A stretch of DNA of 64,000 nt from an uncultured Synergistales bacterium (GTDB lineage Bacteria; Synergistota; Synergistia; Synergistales; Aminobacteriaceae). A program made the translations under genes and the position numbers. Positions 1 to 8,525 of the stretch are shown here, in pieces. How positions within the stretch are numbered: position 1 is the stretch's first letter; each line of letters begins with the position of its first letter. Location: assembly GCA_905234075.1 (NCBI GenBank), contig CAJOGI010000001.1, positions 1 to 64,000 on the forward strand, in the 5' to 3' direction. The notes beneath the pieces were generated by a model. That model saw only the letters and a list, made by a program, of their open reading frames with translations. It made no database searches and was not told the DNA's origin.

Positions 1-154
1 AAAAAAATTAACATTAAATAAAATAAAATTTTAAGCGTGAGCAGATCCCATATAATAAAAAACGTTATCTTCTTTAGAAAATTTAATACTGCATAATAAA
101 TTTCCCTTTCCTCAATTATTCATTTGATATAATAAATTTCACGAGGGGCTCGCT

Positions 155-220
155 ATGAGAACACGGCTCATAAAACGGGAAAGTCCTCCGTGTAGAAATC
201 TGGTGAATTATCTTGGCTAA
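155..220 (+). CDS. possible 21-residue leader ORF
   Basis: An ATG at 155 opens a 21-codon frame. It is preceded by GAGGGG (143-148) at six-base spacing, and a perfect TATAAT lies at 128-133. The ribosome site sits inside a small hairpin (CGAG-GGG-CTCG, 142-152). The frame ends at 220 and overlaps the next small frame (213-365) by eight bases, the geometry expected for translational coupling. I do not recognise the peptide (starts MRTRLIKRES). It could be a leader peptide controlling the second frame, or chance. Confidence 0.25.
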   Translation: MRTRLIKRESPPCRNLVNYLG

Positions 221-365
221 ATGTCAAAAGAACAAAAGCCAACGCTCCAGACAAAAACGACGGCACGGCCTTATCCCCATAATTAAAGCCATTGCCACCG
301 TTCTTTATTGGCTCGTGAGTTTTGCTCTCATGTTGTTACAACTTTGGGAGTATCTCAAAAGTTAG
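213..365 (+). CDS. possible small basic membrane protein (TTG start)
   Basis: A 50-residue frame starts at TTG 213, with GGTGA (202-206) six bases upstream as a plausible ribosome site. Residues 3-18 are strongly basic (eight Lys/Arg), and residues about 21-43 form one hydrophobic helix ending in an LWEYLKS tail. A basic N-terminus plus one helix is typical of small membrane toxins, membrane-anchored regulators and other tiny membrane proteins; I recognise no family. A strong terminator (395-430) follows on the same strand, so the cassette looks like a complete small transcription unit. Real expression is uncertain. Confidence 0.3.
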   Translation: MAKCQKNKSQRSRQKRRHGLIPIIKAIATVLYWLVSFALMLLQLWEYLKS

Positions 366-394
366 TACCGAGCGTTTTATCTGATTTTATTTTT

Positions 395-430
395 ATAGGG
401 AACAACTCCCCTCAATGTTGTCCCTATTTT
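395..430 (+). terminator. Rho-independent terminator of the small-ORF cassette
   Basis: ATAGGGAACAAC (395-406) pairs with GTTGTCCCTAT (417-427) with one bulged A, followed by TTTT. On the opposite strand the hairpin is followed by A-rich sequence, so it acts on plus-strand transcripts. No larger plus-strand gene precedes it, which supports a short transcript starting near 140. Confidence 0.7.
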
Positions 431-451
431 ATCACAGTGCACGGAATATAA

Positions 452-482
452 ACTCCTAATTCCTAATTCCTAACTCCTAACT
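452..482 (-). repeat. heptamer repeat copy 1 (four units)
   Basis: On the minus strand: CAGT, then TAGGAGT, TAGGAAT, TAGGAAT, TAGGAGT. It lies just past the stop of the YoaK-like gene. Same family as the copies listed below. Confidence 0.9.
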
Positions 483-486
483 GAAT

Positions 487-1248
487 TTAATGTCCGTGAG
501 GTTTCAAATCTAACATTGCTTTCTCATAAATTAAATCCGAGCGCAGTAAAAATATAAAGCACAAACTCAACGGAACGACGGCGAGCCAAATACTTTTTTC
601 TGCAAAATAACGGCTTGCGAACGTCATGACAGTTCCGCCGAAGAAAAATGCTGAAATAAGTCTCGCGTGCTTCATGGCTTTTGCGCGTGCTTCAGCTTCC
701 TGTTCGTGATGACGGATTACACGCGCAATGCTTATTCCGATTTGTCTCACGTGATTAGTTACAAACGTTGTCGCCATTGGAACGCCCTCTGCCTGTCTGA
801 ACGTGTTAAACTGCATTGAACACAAAAAGCAGATTAAAACCTGCGAAATTTGATCCGGCCACGAGAACGGAATGAGGCCGATGAAGAATAAAATTATTAT
901 TTCAATCCCGACAAGCATAGTGTCCCAGCGTATGAAGTGCGAGCGTCTGACTTTCTGCGGAAGAATTTCCGAAATAATTGTCCCTAATATATACGCAGCG
1001 AACGGAATAAAATAATATAGGGCCTCTAAAAATTCTCCGCTGCTGACCGCCATAGCCATCTTAACTATATTTCCCGTCTGAGCATTGCTGAAAACTCCGC
1101 CGCGCAGGTTGTAAGTGTAAAGCCCCATCATTCCGGCGGCGATCGTCAAAAGTTCAAAGATAAAATATTTTTCGCATGTCAAATAAAATTCCCGGTGCAA
1201 TTCTTTATGAAGTTCTTTATGCTGCTCTGTTGTAAAAATTTCTTTCAT
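487..1248 (-). CDS. YoaK/DUF1275 family integral membrane protein
   Basis: A 253-residue protein with about six hydrophobic helices starting near residue 30. It has the DUF1275 (YoaK) hallmark near residues 48-60, GGVFSNAQTGN followed by IVKMA, where the family has a G-F-x-x-x-Q-T-G-N loop. The family is a small membrane protein group of unsettled transport function. The N-terminus carries a short H/E/K-rich stretch (TEQHKELHKELH). The ATG has an excellent AGGAGG five bases upstream, and that site is the last unit of a heptamer repeat (1251-1284). It follows the helicase gene on the same strand, 30 bases apart, so the two are probably cotranscribed. Family call firm; substrate unknown. Confidence 0.85.
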   Translation of the reverse strand: MKEIFTTEQHKELHKELHREFYLTCEKYFIFELLTIAAGMMGLYTYNLRGGVFSNAQTGNIVKMAMAVSSGEFLEALYYFIPFAAYILGTIISEILPQKVRRSHFIRWDTMLVGIEIIILFFIGLIPFSWPDQISQVLICFLCSMQFNTFRQAEGVPMATTFVTNHVRQIGISIARVIRHHEQEAEARAKAMKHARLISAFFFGGTVMTFASRYFAEKSIWLAVVPLSLCFIFLLRSDLIYEKAMLDLKPHGH

Positions 1249-1250
1249 TC

Positions 1251-1284
1251 TTACCTCCTAACTCCTAATTCCTAACTCCTACCT
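1251..1284 (-). repeat. heptamer repeat copy 2 (four units)
   Basis: Minus strand: CAGG, TAGGAGT, TAGGAAT, TAGGAGT, TAGGAGG, TAA. The first TAG is the stop codon of the helicase gene, and the last AGGAGG is the ribosome-binding site of the YoaK-like gene. Confidence 0.95.
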
Positions 1285-4200
1285 GAAAAAAGCACAGCCT
1301 TTCTTGAATGGACATGCAGCGCAGTGTTCACGCTTGGGATTAAACGGCCCGGACGCGCATGTTTCAGCAGCGTTTAATATTTTTTCGCGTATAGCGTCGA
1401 AATTATCGCACGCTCTCTCAGCGAAAACGCCCTCGCGCAAAAATACCGTATGAGTTTTTATAACTTCATGCCCCGTCAGTTCATGAGCGGCAAGCGCGTA
1501 AAAATCTAATTGTGATTCGTAAAGTTCAGAAGGCGCGTTGTCAACTGAAGTAATTTTGTAATCAATCACGTTATTTTTATAAATAGCGTCCATTGCTCCG
1601 GCAAGTGCGGTATTTTTATCAAGCCTCAGCATAAAACGGCGTTCGCGCTCAATATTTTTTTCTGTTCTTAAAATAATTCCAAGATCGCTCGAAGAAAACT
1701 TTTTCAGCCATTCCTGAAGATTATTTTTTGAAATTTTATCGCGCCATGCGTCACGAAGCTGTGCCGGCAGTCTTGAAATCATTTCGCGGTCATTGAGATA
1801 ATATTCAAGCTCTTCATTAAAATTTTCGTTCTTTGGCCACCGAGCTAAAATCCAGTGAGCTAAACTTCCAAGTGCTGCTCCGCCAGTAAAATTTTCATCA
1901 GCTTCAAAGTCGCGGTCAGTTACTTCCCATGAAAGAGTACGGCCCTGACGGTAACGCCTCCGCCAAGCGAACGGGCACCACTCGAACAATGAAAAAGAAC
2001 TTGCAGAGAATTGACGCAGAGAATTTTTTGCATGGATTATATTTATCGGAGTTAATGATTTTTTTTCGGCTTCTTCACTGTTCTTGGCCTCATCGTATGA
2101 AATTTCTGCGCCTTCAGCAAAATTTATTTTTACTTTATCGTCAATATTATCAAGCAAAAATTTTGTCCATGTATTTTCAAAAGGCTTTTCGTCTTCGTCA
2201 ACAATTCCGCAGAAAATTAAACTGTCCTGAGCTCTCGTGGCTGCGACGTAAAATAATCTTGTCTCTTCTTCTAAGTCGCCCTGCTCCGCTAAAATATTTT
2301 CCCAGCCTGCACAGCGCGATTTGTCATCGTTAATTTTTATTTCATCAGGAATATTTGTAAAGACTAATCCAAGTTCGCGTGAAGGCCGCAGAGGATCCCT
2401 TTCTGTCTGTTTTACCTTGCTTCCTTCAAAAACTATTGTAACGGGGTATTCAAGCCCCTTAGCTGAATGAACTGTCGCAAGTTTCACGGCGTTTTCGTCC
2501 TCGTCGTGCCATTCAGGCTCTTCAAGTTTTACTGCACGTCTTACGGAACGTGTCAGCCAATCAGCACAGGCAGCAAGGCTCGAAGTTCCCGACTGCTGAA
2601 AACTCCGCGCCATTGAAAGAGCATGACGGAAATTTCTCAAAACTCTGAGCCTGTCTTTTTCTTTGTAGCATGAAAGCCACTTGCGGTCTTTATTAAAAAT
2701 TGAAAGCACTCCTGCCGGGCCTTCGTTCTCGCCGATTATTGAAAGATATTCGAGTTTTGAATACGCTTCGGGAAGATTAGTTTTAATAATTTCAGAAAGG
2801 TTGTTATTTTTTTTCAGGAGCGTTAAACATTTATTAATTGCCTCATCTTCGCTCACCCCTGAGAATGGCGACATCAGCCAGCCTGCAACGGCGAAGGAGT
2901 CATTAATATCTGCGGCGGCCCTCAACATACACACGGCATCGCCGATTTCTCCGCGCGTGAAAAAATCTTCGCTTCTGTCTCTCACTGACGGAATATTAAA
3001 TTTTTCTAAAGCCGCTTCAATATCCTGATAAACATTTCTCGAACGCGACAACACAGCAAAATCTGAAAATTTTACGGGCCTTATGATTTTTTTGCTTTTG
3101 TCCCAGATTGTGAATCCATTTTTAATCCATTGAGAAATTTTTTGCGCAATTTCTTCGGCTAAAGTTTTTCTGGCTTCCTGCACAGTGCTGATATACCGCG
3201 TTAAAATTATTTCAAACGGCGGAACTGTCCCTGAGTCCCTTTCTCCTCCGTTAAAAGCAGGCTGGAGATTTTCATAATTTAATCCCTGCATCGCCGGAGA
3301 TTTTCCCAAGCCGCCGCGCCATAAAGACGCAAAAATTTTATTAATTTCTGTTAAAAGCGGCTTTCTTGTTCTGAAACTGACATCAAGAGAAATTTTATTA
3401 TCAGCATTTTTTATAGTTGCGGCGAATAATGACGGGTCAGCGTGGCGGAATTTATAAATAGACTGCTTAGGATCGCCGACTGCAAATAAACTTGTGTCTT
3501 CGGAAGTTTTTGCAAGAGCTTCTATCATGTTGAACTGCAACGGATCAGTGTCTTGAAACTCGTCAACTAAAATATGAGGAAAATTTCGTTTAACTGAATT
3601 ATTATTAATCGCGCTGCGTGCGTGTAAAATCATGTCCGCAAAAGATAAAAGCCCCCGTCTTTTTTTCATCATGTCCCACATTCCCCACGAGACAGCGCAG
3701 AATTTTAATAAAGTCTTCCGCATTTTTAATTCAGGCTCTGAAATTTCTTCGTCAATGTTCTGTGAAATTTCTCTTAACACAGCCGGTCTTGTGTCGCGCC
3801 ATTTCGCAAGAGTTGTGCCGAGAATTATTTTAAGAGTGTCAAAAGGCTCGCCCTTTGTTGTCTTTATGTCCTTGTCAATTACGAGACGTTTATAAAAATG
3901 CTGTAACGCTTCAATATTTTCGGGAGAGTTTAATTTTTGCCAGGCAAGCAGATCATTTAACATTGCGCCGGAACTTTCAGGCTTTTTAGCTTCGGGGAGT
4001 GAAACATTTTCAAAAAATTCCCAGACTTCGCGCCACTCGTCAGCTAAAATATTTTTGATTAAAGGCCGGGTATTTTTAATTAAATTGTCATCTTCCGACC
4101 ATGCTAACATTTCTTCCCACGAGCGGCCCGACGAGGCGTGAAGTTCCGCAGCTTCCCGGGCAAGGTCGCACAATCTCTCAGACCGCCATTTATTTACAGC

Positions 4201-4734
4201 CGCGCTCATGTATTCATCTTCATCAAGAAATTTAGCCGTGTCGCGTAAAATTTTATCTCCGTAAGTTCTTGCAAGCTCGCGCAGATTTGCAAAGTCAACG
4301 GCGTTTTTAATGCCCTCCCAAAATTCCTGCGCCTGCTGATTATTAATTACGGTTGCAGTCGGGTCAATGTCGAGCGACAAACCTGACTCTCGTATTAATC
4401 TTCCTGCGAATGAATGAATTGTAGAAATCCAAGAATCCGCAAGGCCGTCTAAAATTTCTCTTTTTCGTTCGGGATTGTCAGAGTGTTCAAGTTCTTTCTC
4501 TAGACGCTCAATAATTCTTGATTTCATTTCTTCGGCGGCGGCTTCAGTGTACGTTAAAGTTAAAATATTTGCGGGCAAAAGATTTTTCCCCTCGATTAAA
4601 AGTCTTATATAGCGTCCTGAAAGCACCCAAGTTTTTCCTGTTCCTGCGCCTGCTCCGACGGTAATTAATTTATCGTTGGCCGTGATTGCATCGCGCTGGC
4701 CCTTCGGAGTGTCTGGCGGCAAAAAAAATTTCAC
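1279..4734 (-). CDS. AddA-like UvrD/Rep helicase-nuclease
   Basis: An 1151-residue superfamily 1 helicase. Walker A is GAGAGTGKT near residue 28, followed by TLTYTEAAAEEM. Walker B is DEFQDTDPLQ, motif III GDPKQSIYKFR, motif V HSAKGLEYPV and motif VI FYVAATRAQD. The last ~300 residues form a PD-(D/E)XK nuclease (GSLAHWIL, LAGAMDAIY, VIDYKI). Four cysteines surround it, one in EWCPFAW and three in CAACPFKKGC, the arrangement that binds a 4Fe-4S cluster in AddB and Cas4. AddA itself normally lacks that cluster, so this may be a single-chain variant or belong to a related RecB-like group; no AddB or RecC/D partner is in the window. It would process double-strand DNA ends. Start is GTG with AAGGAG ten bases upstream. 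The stop codon is supplied by a heptamer repeat. It diverges from pnp. Confidence 0.85.
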   Translation of the reverse strand: MKFFLPPDTPKGQRDAITANDKLITVGAGAGTGKTWVLSGRYIRLLIEGKNLLPANILTLTYTEAAAEEMKSRIIERLEKELEHSDNPERKREILDGLADSWISTIHSFAGRLIRESGLSLDIDPTATVINNQQAQEFWEGIKNAVDFANLRELARTYGDKILRDTAKFLDEDEYMSAAVNKWRSERLCDLAREAAELHASSGRSWEEMLAWSEDDNLIKNTRPLIKNILADEWREVWEFFENVSLPEAKKPESSGAMLNDLLAWQKLNSPENIEALQHFYKRLVIDKDIKTTKGEPFDTLKIILGTTLAKWRDTRPAVLREISQNIDEEISEPELKMRKTLLKFCAVSWGMWDMMKKRRGLLSFADMILHARSAINNNSVKRNFPHILVDEFQDTDPLQFNMIEALAKTSEDTSLFAVGDPKQSIYKFRHADPSLFAATIKNADNKISLDVSFRTRKPLLTEINKIFASLWRGGLGKSPAMQGLNYENLQPAFNGGERDSGTVPPFEIILTRYISTVQEARKTLAEEIAQKISQWIKNGFTIWDKSKKIIRPVKFSDFAVLSRSRNVYQDIEAALEKFNIPSVRDRSEDFFTRGEIGDAVCMLRAAADINDSFAVAGWLMSPFSGVSEDEAINKCLTLLKKNNNLSEIIKTNLPEAYSKLEYLSIIGENEGPAGVLSIFNKDRKWLSCYKEKDRLRVLRNFRHALSMARSFQQSGTSSLAACADWLTRSVRRAVKLEEPEWHDEDENAVKLATVHSAKGLEYPVTIVFEGSKVKQTERDPLRPSRELGLVFTNIPDEIKINDDKSRCAGWENILAEQGDLEEETRLFYVAATRAQDSLIFCGIVDEDEKPFENTWTKFLLDNIDDKVKINFAEGAEISYDEAKNSEEAEKKSLTPINIIHAKNSLRQFSASSFSLFEWCPFAWRRRYRQGRTLSWEVTDRDFEADENFTGGAALGSLAHWILARWPKNENFNEELEYYLNDREMISRLPAQLRDAWRDKISKNNLQEWLKKFSSSDLGIILRTEKNIERERRFMLRLDKNTALAGAMDAIYKNNVIDYKITSVDNAPSELYESQLDFYALAAHELTGHEVIKTHTVFLREGVFAERACDNFDAIREKILNAAETCASGPFNPKREHCAACPFKKGCAFFR

Positions 4735-4846
4735 GATCTTAAATCTCCTTAATCTATTTTTTTTATTTTAGCAAAATCGCGTGCTTTTTTGCTTATCAAT
4801 GATTAAAATAAACAAGTTAAAAAAAATAGAAGGAGTTAAAAAAATT

Positions 4847-7198
4847 TTGGATCAAGAAAAAATATACTCCGTCATGGTGGGAGAGACCCCGCTTGTTTTT
4901 AAGACGGGGAAAATAGCAAAGCAGGCAAACGGAGCCGTAATGGCTTCACATGGAGAGACAGTGATACTTAGCACGGCCTGCATGACGGATACAGTGAGGA
5001 CTGGAATAGACTTTTTCCCCTTGATAGTTGACTACGAGGAAAGATATTACGCAGCAGGAAAAATTCCCGGAGGTTTCGTTAAAAGAGAAGGCAAACCTGC
5101 GGACAGCGGAATTTTAGGTTCAAGGGTTGCGGACCGCTCTATACGTTCCTTATTTGACGACGACATGCGCAACGAAGTTCAGATCGTTAATACTGTAATG
5201 GCGGTCGATCAGATTTACCCCCCGAATATCTTGGGCATCAACGGAGCAAGCGCGGCCCTCGCGATTTCCGGCATACCTTGGAACGGTCCGGTCGGTGCCG
5301 TTAGGATCGGCCTGATAGGCGGAAAATTAGTCGTCAACCCGACTGAACAGCAGATGGAAGACTCTATGCTGAATTTAATTGTTGCCGGTCATGAGGACGG
5401 AATTACAATGGTTGAGGCAGGTTCTTATGAAGTCTCCGAAGAATTACTAGTTGACGCTCTCGAACTTGCGCACAATGAAATTAAAAAAATTATTGCCGTT
5501 ATCAAGCAGATGAAAGAAGAAATCGGCAAGCCGCTGATTGAAATCCCGCAGCCTGAAAAATTCCCGGAGGTTGACGACTGGATACGCGAAAATCTTGACG
5601 GACAAGTTGACGAGGCAGTCAGAATACACGAAAAAAAGCCGAGAGAGAAGAAAATCGATGAGATTAAAACCGCCGCACAAGAGCACTTCAAAGATTTTAT
5701 AGCCGAAAATTCCGACAAGGCTATAGCAGAATATATTTCGGCATTCATTGACGGACGGGTAAAAACTATCATGCGCGGAATAATTATTAATGAACATGTC
5801 CGCGTTGACGGCAGAAAAATGGATCAGATACGCCCGATTTCATGCGAGCTTAATATTTTGCCCAAAGTTCATGGCTCCGCGCTGTTCACTCGCGGCGAAA
5901 CTCAATCGCTTGCCATAACAACTTTAGGCATGATTGGCGAGGACGATCAGATTCAGGACGGCATAAAATTAAACGAACCAGCAAAAAGATTTATGCTTCA
6001 TTATAATTTTCCGCCTTATTCAGTCGGCGAGGTCAGAGCGATACGCGGGCCGGGCCGCCGTGAAATAGGTCATGGCGCGTTAGCTGAAAGAGCATTGCTT
6101 CCCGTCATTCCGACTGAAGAAGAATTTCCGTACGTCATTCGCGTTGTTTCGGATATTATGGAGTCGAACGGCTCAAGCTCGCAGGCAAGTATCTGCGGAG
6201 GAAGTCTCTCAATGATGTATACGGGAGTGCCGCTCAGGTGCCACGTCGCCGGTATTGCTATGGGTTTGATTAAAGAGGGCGACAAAGTTCAAATTTTAAC
6301 GGACATTCAGGGACTTGAAGATCATTACGGCGACATGGATTTCAAAGTTGCAGGAACACGCGCAGGAGTTACAGCTCTTCAAATGGACAACAAGGCCGGA
6401 GGAATTACTCGCGAAATTCTTGAGAATGCTTTGGAACAGGCACGCCGGGCAAGAATGCAGATTCTTGAAGAAATGGAGGCAGTTATCCCTGTACCGAATA
6501 AACTTTCACCGACTGCGCCTAGAATAATTTCATTTAACATTGAATTAGATAAAATCAGAGAAGTTATCGGTCCTGGCGGAAGAGTTATCAAGAGCATCAG
6601 TCAGGAAGCAGACGTTGAAATTGATGTTGACGATTACGGTGTCGTTACGATTATGGGCGCGACTATGGAGCATGTCGAGAAGGCTCGCGAAATGGTTCTT
6701 TCAGTAATACGCGACCTGACCGTAGGAGATATTTATTACGGAACTGTTACAAGACTTATGGGCTTCGGGGCTTTTGTCCAGTGTCTGCCCGGTAAAGAAG
6801 GAATGCTGCACACAAACGAAATCAGCGCGAACAGAGTGCAGCATGTCGAAGATGTGTTAAAAGTCGGCGATAAAGTTCTGGTTATGGTCAAAGAAATTGA
6901 CGATATGGGACGGCCCAACCTCTCAAGGCGCAGAGTTATGGCAAATGAAGAAAAAATCCGCGAGGCTGGTTTAGCTTACGCGCTTCCTGACGAGAGAGAG
7001 CGCGACAACTTAATTGCAAGCCTTTCATCAAGGAGCAGGGGCGGCTATGGCTTCTCAATGAGAGATAGAATAAATCCCAAAGAGGCAAAAGCAAAAGTAG
7101 GCGGCTACTTCGGGCGCGGTTATTCATCGAACAGGTCGAGCCGCAACGATTTTGAAAATGCAAGGGAACGACGCGGCAGGGGAGACCGCAGGAGGTAA
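4847..7198 (+). CDS. pnp: polyribonucleotide nucleotidyltransferase (PNPase)
   Basis: PNPase degrades RNA 3' to 5' with phosphate in the cytoplasm. Two RNase PH cores are visible (first from FKTGKIAKQANGAV and YEERYYAAGKIPGGF; second from VDGRKMDQIRPI, LFTRGETQSL and GPGRREIGHGALAERAL). They are followed by a KH domain (IREVIGPGGRVIKSI), an S1 domain (VGDIYYGTV to DDMGRPNLSRR) and an Arg/Gly/Ser-rich tail. I place the start at TTG 4847 (783 residues) because AGGAG lies at 4831-4835 and this gives the usual ~22 residues before the TGKIAKQ motif. An in-frame ATG at 4781 would add 22 lysine-rich residues with no good ribosome site. dut follows five bases after the stop, so the two are an operon. 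Confidence 0.97.
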   Translation: MDQEKIYSVMVGETPLVFKTGKIAKQANGAVMASHGETVILSTACMTDTVRTGIDFFPLIVDYEERYYAAGKIPGGFVKREGKPADSGILGSRVADRSIRSLFDDDMRNEVQIVNTVMAVDQIYPPNILGINGASAALAISGIPWNGPVGAVRIGLIGGKLVVNPTEQQMEDSMLNLIVAGHEDGITMVEAGSYEVSEELLVDALELAHNEIKKIIAVIKQMKEEIGKPLIEIPQPEKFPEVDDWIRENLDGQVDEAVRIHEKKPREKKIDEIKTAAQEHFKDFIAENSDKAIAEYISAFIDGRVKTIMRGIIINEHVRVDGRKMDQIRPISCELNILPKVHGSALFTRGETQSLAITTLGMIGEDDQIQDGIKLNEPAKRFMLHYNFPPYSVGEVRAIRGPGRREIGHGALAERALLPVIPTEEEFPYVIRVVSDIMESNGSSSQASICGGSLSMMYTGVPLRCHVAGIAMGLIKEGDKVQILTDIQGLEDHYGDMDFKVAGTRAGVTALQMDNKAGGITREILENALEQARRARMQILEEMEAVIPVPNKLSPTAPRIISFNIELDKIREVIGPGGRVIKSISQEADVEIDVDDYGVVTIMGATMEHVEKAREMVLSVIRDLTVGDIYYGTVTRLMGFGAFVQCLPGKEGMLHTNEISANRVQHVEDVLKVGDKVLVMVKEIDDMGRPNLSRRRVMANEEKIREAGLAYALPDERERDNLIASLSSRSRGGYGFSMRDRINPKEAKAKVGGYFGRGYSSNRSSRNDFENARERRGRGDRRR

Positions 7199-7203
7199 TA
7201 CCT

Positions 7204-7644
7204 TTGGAAAAAATTAACGTTAAAATTTTTCGCGAGGCTAACACAATCGCAATCCCGCAATACGCCACGCCTAATTCGTCCGGTGTCGATTTATGCTCAA
7301 CGATGTACTGCATGATTAAGCCGGGCGAACAGGCTCTAATTCCGACGGGGATAAAAATTGCCATACCCGAAGGCTACGAAGCTCAGATAAGGCCAAGAAG
7401 CGGACTCGCTCTCAATCAAAAAATTACTATCCCGAACAGTCCCGGCACCATTGACTCTGACTATCGAGGAGAAATTATGGTACTGCTAAAAAATAACGGC
7501 GAGGATCCCTTCACTCTCCGTTTCGGAGACAGAATTGCTCAAATGGTTTTCGTGCCGGTTGTGCAGGCAAATTTCATTGAAGTAAAACAGCTTGACGAAA
7601 CTAAACGGGGTTCGGGCGGTTTCGGTTCAACCGGAACTAATTGA
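7204..7644 (+). CDS. dut: dUTP diphosphatase
   Basis: A 146-residue trimeric-type dUTPase that hydrolyses dUTP to dUMP and pyrophosphate. The five conserved motifs are present: SSGVDLCS, RPRSGLALN, NSPGTIDSDYRGEI, RFGDRIAQMVF and the C-terminal RGSGGFGSTG that closes over the nucleotide. The start is TTG at 7204, with AGGAGG overlapping the pnp stop codon, so translation is probably coupled to pnp. A strong terminator begins at its stop codon. Confidence 0.97.
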   Translation: MEKINVKIFREANTIAIPQYATPNSSGVDLCSTMYCMIKPGEQALIPTGIKIAIPEGYEAQIRPRSGLALNQKITIPNSPGTIDSDYRGEIMVLLKNNGEDPFTLRFGDRIAQMVFVPVVQANFIEVKQLDETKRGSGGFGSTGTN

Positions 7645-7679
7645 ACTGTCGCCACTTCCATGAGTGGCGGCAGTTTTTT
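7644..7679 (+). terminator. terminator of pnp-dut
   Basis: ACTGTCGCCACT (7645-7656) and AGTGGCGGCAGT (7663-7674) form a 12-bp stem with one mispair and a six-base loop, followed by TTTTTT. The stop of dut touches the stem. The U-tract is only on the plus-strand transcript. Confidence 0.9.
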
Positions 7680-7682
7680 AAC

Positions 7683-8474
7683 TTAGTTCAGAGCGTCTTT
7701 AATGTATGGTTCTAAAAAAGCCCAGTATGTTTCTGGAAGTTCTGTGATATATAAATTTTTTGTCTCGTCATAAAGAAAATCCCGCGTGAAGCCCTGAGTG
7801 GATAAAATCCACCTCGATACCTGAATACCTCCCAGCACGATAATACTCATTCCGATTATGACGAGAATAATATTCATTCTTACTGCCTTGCGGTGTTCCC
7901 TCACATCAAAATTTTTAGTAAAAAGGCTTCTGAAAATAATAATCAAAAATCCCAATGCTATCGCTAAAATTGAAATATACGGCATCGGAAGTTCTTTTTT
8001 TAATTTTGCGCTGACACTGTCAAGTTTTTTCTGCCACACTACAGGCTGAAGAGAGGCAATTTCTTCGTATAAAAAGAGCTGTTTTAATTTTTCTTTTGAA
8101 AAATGAACGGGGCTTGCCTCAAGAAAAGTGTAGTACTTATCATAAAAATCCTTGAAAAATAATTCGTATTCCGGCTGAAAGTCCGCGAATGTAGTATCCA
8201 AAATTCCTTCGATTATTTTGCCAGCGTTCATGGCAAGCTGAATACTGCTGGTCCCAAACGTCATTGAATGAATATTATCTTCAATTTCCTTGTCGAGTAT
8301 TCTGAACAGCCTGTAATTAAAATTAGATGATCGCCACTCGGAACTGTAAAGGATCATGAAGCCATTTTTCAAATTGTCTAGTGTATGCTGTACATCGGCA
8401 CAAATAGCAGGGGAGGGCGATAAAGCGAGCAAACAGGACAAAATTAAAACCGCGCACAAAAAATTAGTCTTCAT
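7683..8474 (-). CDS. exported/membrane protein of unknown function, tandem paralogue A
   Basis: A 263-residue protein with a cleavable-looking signal peptide (MKTNFLCAVLILSCLLAL, then a short Ser/Pro stretch and AICA before DVQH) and two hydrophobic helices near residues 168-185 and 198-218. It is clearly related to the next gene: both have FM-LY-SEW, NFNYRLF-I-D, M-FGT-S-QLA-N and a C-terminal T-GF/GV-REF/DFL-E/DE region followed by TSELP or TELPETYW. The ~140 residues before the first helix should lie outside the membrane. I do not recognise the family. It is the last gene of a minus-strand group of exported proteins. Start ATG 8474 follows GGAGG by about 13 bases. Confidence 0.7.
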   Translation of the reverse strand: MKTNFLCAVLILSCLLALSPSPAICADVQHTLDNLKNGFMILYSSEWRSSNFNYRLFRILDKEIEDNIHSMTFGTSSIQLAMNAGKIIEGILDTTFADFQPEYELFFKDFYDKYYTFLEASPVHFSKEKLKQLFLYEEIASLQPVVWQKKLDSVSAKLKKELPMPYISILAIALGFLIIIFRSLFTKNFDVREHRKAVRMNIILVIIGMSIIVLGGIQVSRWILSTQGFTRDFLYDETKNLYITELPETYWAFLEPYIKDALN

Positions 8475-8503
8475 TAAACATTAACAGCCTCCGTTAAAGA
8501 AAT

Positions 8504-8515
8504 GGGAGTTAGGAG
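8504..8515 (+). repeat. vestigial heptamer repeat (about two units)
   Basis: GGGAGTTAGGAG in the gap between the two paralogues matches one and a half heptamer units. It is probably a degraded copy of the dispersed repeat. Confidence 0.5.
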
Positions 8516-8525
8516 CAAGTTGAAA

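Noticed and set aside
452-482. Short regular repeats as a CRISPR array
   Set aside because: Units are seven bases with no spacers and no cas genes; they are tandem microsatellite-like repeats.
5425-5797. Antisense open frames inside pnp
   Set aside because: They overlap the conserved PNPase core on the other strand and have low-complexity Ser/Ile/Phe composition typical of chance frames.
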